Source: JBBKWH01 sp037968855
GTDB taxonomy: Bacteria; Pseudomonadota; Gammaproteobacteria; Pseudomonadales; Moraxellaceae
Length of the DNA stretch: 5,848 nucleotides
Assembly (NCBI GenBank): GCA_037968855.1
Contig: JBBKWH010000086.1
Span: 1 to 5,848, forward strand
Reading direction: 5' to 3'
This document shows positions 2,954 to 5,848 of this stretch, piece after piece. Below the pieces are notes generated by a model. That model was not told the origin of the DNA. It worked only from the letters and a program-made list of their open reading frames with translations, and searched no databases. How positions within the stretch are numbered: the stretch's first letter is position 1; every line of letters starts with the position of its first letter. A program made the position numbers and the translations under genes.

Positions 2954-4870
2954 TCACATGCCAAAGTCATAATCGTCATTTCTTGATGGCCGTGGTATCG
3001 GCTTCACCTTTGGTGTGCTAATTGGCGGCCTATTCTGATGCTCAGTTTGGGGTTGATCTACTCTGTTTGCAGGGTCTGGCGCTAAAGACTCAGCCAGTGG
3101 TGGAACGGCTGGAATGACGTTGGTCAGTGGTTCTAGCCAATCCGCCTCCGCGCGACGTGCTGCTGCACGTCGGATGGAAGCAAGCAAGGCTGCATCCGTG
3201 GATGGTGGTACAACCTGCCGTGCTCGTTGTGCCATGCGTTCTTGGTTGATTTGTTCATTCAGACGTTGCTGCTCTGCTCGGCGCTGTTCTTCACGCTGTC
3301 GTTCTGCTTGACGCTGTTGTTCTTCACGCTGCCGCTCTGCTTGACGCTGTTGTTCTTCTCGTTGTCGCTCTGCTTCACGTTGCTGTTGTTTGATGAGATA
3401 TAGTCGTTGACATTCTCCTAGGATGCGTTGAGTAATCTCTCGATTTTCATTAACTGATTGAGCACATTGTTCTGTTCGATTAAATGTTTCTCCTGTATTA
3501 GTTGTAATTGTTTTTGAGTGGCTTTTAATTCGATCTGAAATGTTTCGATTTGACGCTGTATATCGAGCTGCGTGTTCTGCATATCGATAATCGTCTTCAA
3601 TAGTGCTGTTTCGATCTCGGTCATTGCTTAGTCCTCCTTGGGTATCATATAGCCGCCTTGATATATCGGTTTCGATTGGTCGATCTGAATGCATAGTCGT
3701 GGTTGATTTTTTTTGTCTAGGCAGCTGGTGTGATGAATGTTGCCACCCATACCATTCATCAATTTGATATTGGCATTTTGCTTGGAGATGATTTGACTGT
3801 TGGCTTTGATTTTGGCATTTTGCCAAGTAATCAGACCGAAGGCTGCTAATATTGTCACAACCACTAAACAGACTGTGATCAACCACGTTTTGATTTGAAT
3901 GATGGCTATTCTTTCTCCCGTCTTCTCGACTTTTCCCAGTAATGCAGTAGTCGTTTGATTCATGGATTTGGCTTTCGCTAACGTGTCCGCGTATTGACTG
4001 ATGATTTGCGTTTGCTGTTGTTCGATAACGCTGTTGGTGTGCTTTTGATTTTCCGATAATAAGTTTTTGATATCGTTCAGATGCGCATCGAAAGCGTGTT
4101 TGAGCATCTCGTCTAAATGATTCAGATGCTCGGCTGACTTCACTTTCAATTGATTGGTCAGCGCTTCTAAATTCTTGTTCATAAATCAGTCCTTTGAGTC
4201 GAATGTTTTGACCACCGTCGGGGTCTTTGATGCTGATGCTTTGTTTGGTGGTTCTGGCGATTTCAAACCCGAGTGCGGTGAGTTGTTGCAGCATGTCGTC
4301 ACGGTTGTTGATCAGGCCGCTATTGATGGCGTCGATCAGGGCGTCGGTAATCATGGCTTGTGCTTCTTGTTTGTTTTTAGGTAGTTTTTTGGAGGTGATC
4401 AGGATTTGCTTGTTGATCGGGTCGTCAGGGTCATGTAGTGCAAAAACGTGGTTGGTGATCCGTTTCCAAGTGTCACATCTGAGTTGATCGGCTTTGTAGT
4501 AGTAGGGCTGAAGACGTTTGCCGGTGGTGAGTTCGATGTTGGGGATGAGGAAGTTGAGTTCGAGTCGCTGTTTATCGGTGTGTTGGATCCAGCTGATGTC
4601 GTATTGCTCTCGATCAAGTCCTGCAAACAGCATGCGTTCAAAACTATCCATGATCTGTTGTTTGTGCTCGGTACTGAGGTCGGGTTCTTGAAAGCTCAGG
4701 CAGCCGGCGGTGTATTTTTTGGCGTAGTGGCTGCCGTTGGCAAGGGCTGCGCTGATGTCTGGATCACCAGATAAAACGAGGGCGTGCTCTCGATCTCGAT
4801 GTTGGCCGAGGAAATAGTCGACGGCACTCGATGCACTGCCGCTACCTCGTCGAAAGAAGTCAACGATCAT
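2954..4870 (-). CDS. mobA: MobA relaxase, MOB-HEN (MOBP5, ColE1 MbeA type)
   Basis: The 638-residue relaxase nicks one strand at oriT, stays covalently attached to the 5' end and pilots it through a conjugative pore supplied by a helper. The N-terminal domain holds Y19 (in AVDYF), the expected nucleophile, and IQHTDKQRLELNF with H97, E104 and N106; these numbers equal those of the HEN metal-binding set of ColE1 MbeA. The conserved NIELTTGKRLQPYY and LHDPDDP blocks follow. Residues 230-484 are His/Ser/Gln/Arg-rich and look disordered, because the DNA also encodes mobB and mobD. Residues 485-550 are a charged coiled coil with 11-residue repeats, and the end is Pro-rich. At 638 residues it is longer than ColE1 MbeA, mostly at the C-terminus. 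Translation is probably coupled to mobC through ATGA; there is no separate ribosome site. Confidence 0.95.
   Translation of the reverse strand: MIVDFFRRGSGSASSAVDYFLGQHRDREHALVLSGDPDISAALANGSHYAKKYTAGCLSFQEPDLSTEHKQQIMDSFERMLFAGLDREQYDISWIQHTDKQRLELNFLIPNIELTTGKRLQPYYYKADQLRCDTWKRITNHVFALHDPDDPINKQILITSKKLPKNKQEAQAMITDALIDAINSGLINNRDDMLQQLTALGFEIARTTKQSISIKDPDGGQNIRLKGLIYEQEFRSADQSIESEVSRASESFRRDAQTRFRCASERYQKLIIGKSKAHQQRYRTTANANHQSIRGHVSESQIHESNDYCITGKSREDGRKNSHHSNQNVVDHSLFSGCDNISSLRSDYLAKCQNQSQQSNHLQAKCQYQIDEWYGWQHSSHQLPRQKKSTTTMHSDRPIETDISRRLYDTQGGLSNDRDRNSTIEDDYRYAEHAARYTASNRNISDRIKSHSKTITTNTGETFNRTEQCAQSVNENREITQRILGECQRLYLIKQQQREAERQREEQQRQAERQREEQQRQAERQREEQRRAEQQRLNEQINQERMAQRARQVVPPSTDAALLASIRRAAARRAEADWLEPLTNVIPAVPPLAESLAPDPANRVDQPQTEHQNRPPISTPKVKPIPRPSRNDDYDFGM
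3287..3385. repeat. Three tandem 33-bp repeats within mobA
   Basis: Units lie at 3287-3319, 3320-3352 and 3353-3385. The first two are nearly identical (two differences) and the third is more diverged. They encode 11-residue units of the type QREEQQRQAER at MobA residues 496-528, extending the coiled coil in frame. This is a likely site of copy-number variation between related plasmids. Confidence 0.9.
3418..3624 (-). CDS. mobD: MobD-like coiled-coil mobilization protein, nested in mobA
   Basis: The protein has 68 residues and lies wholly inside mobA in the +1 frame. It starts MTEIETALLKTIIDMQ and continues as one Gln/Leu/Ile-rich amphipathic helix to NQLMKIERLLNAS, a coiled coil without membrane spans. 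Length, start and position match MbeD of ColE1, where the same gene is nested in mbeA. MbeD has been linked to mobilization efficiency and, for some ColE1-type plasmids, to entry exclusion; the role here is inferred. The start is firm: a strong AAGGAGG lies eight bases upstream inside the last mobB codons, and mobB ends three bases before the ATG, so the two are likely translated in sequence. Confidence 0.85.
   Translation of the reverse strand: MTEIETALLKTIIDMQNTQLDIQRQIETFQIELKATQKQLQLIQEKHLIEQNNVLNQLMKIERLLNAS
3628..4182 (-). CDS. mobB: MobB-like membrane-anchored mobilization protein, nested in mobA
   Basis: The protein has 184 residues and lies wholly inside mobA in the +1 frame. The ATG at 4182 has AAAGGA (4190-4195) seven bases upstream. 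Residues 1-90 are helical and polar (NLEALTNQLKVKSAEHL near the start), as in MbeB N-terminal domains. A single transmembrane helix spans about residues 99-120 (TWLITVCLVVVTILAAFGL). The rest has a short coiled segment (KANSQIISKQNANIKLMNG) and a small globular end with two cysteines (154 and 164). MbeB-type proteins help bring the relaxosome to the membrane and coupling protein; that role is inferred by homology and position. A nested frame this long with its own ribosome site and clear protein architecture is unlikely to be a shadow of mobA. Confidence 0.88.
   Translation of the reverse strand: MNKNLEALTNQLKVKSAEHLNHLDEMLKHAFDAHLNDIKNLLSENQKHTNSVIEQQQTQIISQYADTLAKAKSMNQTTTALLGKVEKTGERIAIIQIKTWLITVCLVVVTILAAFGLITWQNAKIKANSQIISKQNANIKLMNGMGGNIHHTSCLDKKNQPRLCIQIDQSKPIYQGGYMIPKED
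3633..3639 (-). promoter_or_regulatory. Strong Shine-Dalgarno for mobD
   Basis: AAGGAGG, a near-perfect anti-16S match, sits within the Pro-Lys-Glu codons at the end of mobB and eight bases before the mobD ATG at 3624. Such a site inside a coding region supports mobD as a real gene. Confidence 0.85.
4190..4195 (-). promoter_or_regulatory. Shine-Dalgarno for mobB within mobA
   Basis: AAAGGA lies seven bases before the mobB ATG at 4182, inside the mobA reading frame. It supports independent translation of the nested gene. Confidence 0.75.
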
Positions 4871-5202
4871 GCTAAAGCTGCTGATGGGGGCTGTCTAAGC
4901 GCGATGATGTCGCGCTCTATGGTGAGCAGCACTGAGAGGAGGTTGAGTCGTTCGAGGGGGGTGGCACTTTTGTTGGCGCTGTTGATGCCCTTGGCAATTT
5001 GGTTGAGGTTGTTGCCGATCCGCACCAGTTGTTGCAAGAGGACAGGGTCGGTGTGCAGTTTGGGGTCTAGCCGTGGTTGTTGATCGAGAGCAAGTTCTCG
5101 TAGGTAGCGGGCAACCGATGCGGTGTGCTTGCGCTCAAGAATTTGTTGGTATTCCAGTTCGCTGACACTGACTTTAATGACGCGTTGGCGTTTGGCGGTC
5201 AT
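4867..5202 (-). CDS. mobC: MobC relaxosome accessory protein (MbeC type)
   Basis: The protein has 111 residues. The N-terminal part (MTAKRQRVIKVSVSELEYQQILER) looks like a ribbon-helix-helix DNA-binding unit: a basic strand followed by a helix, then SVARYLRELAL. The central RIGNNLNQIAKGIN (61-74) is the hallmark of MobC proteins (MobC/BfmRS-type Pfam family). The C-terminus is a Leu-rich helix. MobC-family proteins bind oriT and help the relaxase melt and reach nic. The stop overlaps the mobA start in ATGA (4867-4870), so the two are co-translated. No strong ribosome site precedes the ATG at 5202, and the nearest purine run is GATGAG about 12 bases up. The oriT lies about 105 bases upstream of the gene, as in ColE1. 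Confidence 0.93.
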   Translation of the reverse strand: MTAKRQRVIKVSVSELEYQQILERKHTASVARYLRELALDQQPRLDPKLHTDPVLLQQLVRIGNNLNQIAKGINSANKSATPLERLNLLSVLLTIERDIIALRQPPSAALA

Positions 5203-5237
5203 GGCGGGTGCTGCTCATCGATAAGGTTGGGGGGTTT

Positions 5238-5262
5238 GGGGGGGCTTGTCCCCCTGAACAAG
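5238..5262. repeat. Overlapping alternative hairpins upstream of mobC
   Basis: GGGGG (5240-5244) pairs with CCCCC (5250-5254) around CTTGT. That same CTTGT (5245-5249) can instead pair with ACAAG (5258-5262). The two stems exclude each other. The position between nic and mobC suggests a MobC or relaxase recognition structure, or control of mobC translation on the minus-strand transcript. Confidence 0.6.
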
Positions 5263-5281
5263 GGCACGATGGGGGCTTTGT

Positions 5282-5331
5282 AGCGAAGCGAAAAAGTACC
5301 CATTGTGTATCCTTGCTTACAGCAAATAAGC
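5282..5331 (+). other. oriT: Origin of transfer core with ColE1-like nic site
   Basis: GTATCCTTGCTTA (5307-5319) matches the pBR322/ColE1 nic segment GTATACTGGCTTA, as I recall it, at 11 of 13 positions; an upstream GTAGCGAAGCG (5280-5290) resembles the GTAGCGATAGCG found before nic in pBR322. By analogy the cut falls between G5315 and C5316 on the plus strand. The 5' end then leads rightwards and the mob genes enter last, the usual arrangement. A small GCTTA/TAAGC inverted repeat (5315-5319, 5327-5331) overlaps the site. The relaxase family encoded beside it is the one expected to use this sequence. Confidence 0.72.
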
Positions 5332-5766
5332 TACCATCAAAATCGTGTTGCGCCAAGGGTGAAATCAACCCGCTTTTTACCAGCAGCCAATAAACAAAAA
5401 GAGCCCACTTACCACCAAAAAAAAGAATCGACTCACCTATTTGTATGACATGATTGACACATCGATATCCCTGTCGACCCATCGGCTAACCAAGCCACAA
5501 TCAAACCCTAAATTCGCAGCTCAATTCACCACATCCATCAGCAACAAAATCGGATCTGGAGCAACGGAAGCCATCAACGAAAATCGACTGACTAAAGACT
5601 CAAAAACCAGCAAAAAACCGTCATTTGAAGCGTTTTTAACAACGACAAGGAAGAAACGATCTCTTTTTATAACCAAAAATAGCGCTTAAAGGCCTCAAAA
5701 AGGCTCAAGGTAAGCTTTAAATTCAAAACTGCTACCAATCCTTGTCCATAGCCAAAAGAATGCCTT

Positions 5767-5798
5767 AAAACGCAAAATAAAGCGTTTTGATCATCAAA
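5767..5798. repeat. Overlapping AT-rich inverted repeats
   Basis: AAAACGC (5767-5773) pairs with GCGTTTT (5782-5788) over an 8-base A/T loop, and TTTGAT (5786-5791) pairs with ATCAAA (5793-5798) around one C. The stems are too AT-rich and lack a proper T-tract for a confident terminator; they could be binding sites near a replication or transfer region. Confidence 0.55.
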
Positions 5799-5825
5799 GG
5801 ATAGACTGCGATCAACATCCGTTCC

Positions 5826-5848
5826 GAACAGAACACAGAACACAGAAC
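5826..5848 (+). repeat. GAACACA tandem repeats at the right edge
   Basis: GAACA (5826-5830) is followed by GAACACA (5831-5837), GAACACA (5838-5844) and a partial GAAC (5845-5848), cut by the window end. The array may continue outside. Short tandem arrays on plasmids can be iteron-like Rep-binding sites or centromere repeats for an RHH protein; with two full units seen, the role is open. Confidence 0.7.

Larger units (their letters stand above)
5203..5848. other. Non-coding oriT and leading region
   Basis: These 646 bases hold no gene I can support. Next to mobC are G-tracts and alternative hairpins (5231-5262), then the nic-site segment (about 5280-5331), then AT-rich DNA with an A-run at 5417-5424, and short inverted and tandem repeats toward the right edge. 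The promoter for mobC-mobA should lie between about 5220 and 5500 on the minus strand, but no -35/-10 pair is good enough to name. Confidence 0.6.

Noticed and set aside
5174..5482. 102-codon minus-strand frame across the oriT
   Set aside because: It covers the nic segment and hairpins, overlaps mobC in another frame, has no ribosome site and a Cys/Pro-rich end typical of translated non-coding DNA.
5441..5689. 82-codon plus-strand frame in the leading region
   Set aside because: No Shine-Dalgarno, Ser/Thr/Lys/Asn-rich composition explained by local A-richness, no recognisable domain, and the only candidate on the plus strand.
5763..5792. AAAACGC/GCGTTTT hairpin as an intrinsic terminator
   Set aside because: The short stem has only three G/C pairs and just four Ts follow; no gene is known to end here.

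Overview
This window looks like part of a small or medium mobilizable plasmid from a gammaproteobacterium. The base composition, the ColE1-type mobilization genes and the aadA-like attC site fit that group. Moraxellaceae such as Psychrobacter or Acinetobacter is a guess from gene style only. Every gene I can support lies on the minus strand, so the functional order runs from right to left. I see no replication initiator, no integrase, no transposase, no rRNA or tRNA and no CRISPR array.

Right end (about 5203-5848): a non-coding region of 646 bases. It holds G/C-rich hairpins next to mobC, a convincing ColE1/pBR322-like nic site (5307-5319), AT-rich sequence with short inverted repeats, and GAACACA tandem repeats running off the window edge. 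Mobilization block (2954-5202): mobC, then mobA overlapping it by ATGA. mobA encodes a MOB-HEN relaxase with Y19, H97, E104 and N106. Two smaller genes, mobB (membrane-anchored) and mobD (coiled coil), lie entirely inside mobA in a second reading frame, as mbeB and mbeD do in ColE1. The pieces imply that MobA and MobC assemble at the nic site, MobB and MobD assist, and a helper conjugative system in the same cell supplies the transfer channel.

Middle (1469-2953): a spacer rich in inverted repeats, then three small plasmid genes. These are an unrecognised 94-residue protein, a single-repeat DUF1456-like protein with a low-complexity tail, and a ribbon-helix-helix (CopG/ParG-like) DNA-binding protein with a disordered basic N-terminal region. 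No ParA partner is visible.

Left end (1-1377): integron gene cassettes in a plasmid with no integron integrase in view. A typical 61-bp attC (909-969) follows a 117-residue hypothetical protein whose cassette starts at a GTTAGAT core (1353-1359). The next gene encodes an RDD-family membrane protein and ends close to another core-like heptamer (439-445). At the very edge is the first part of a SUKH-3-like immunity protein. The layout resembles a CALIN (attC cluster lacking an integrase) or cassettes inserted at a secondary site beside the RHH gene.
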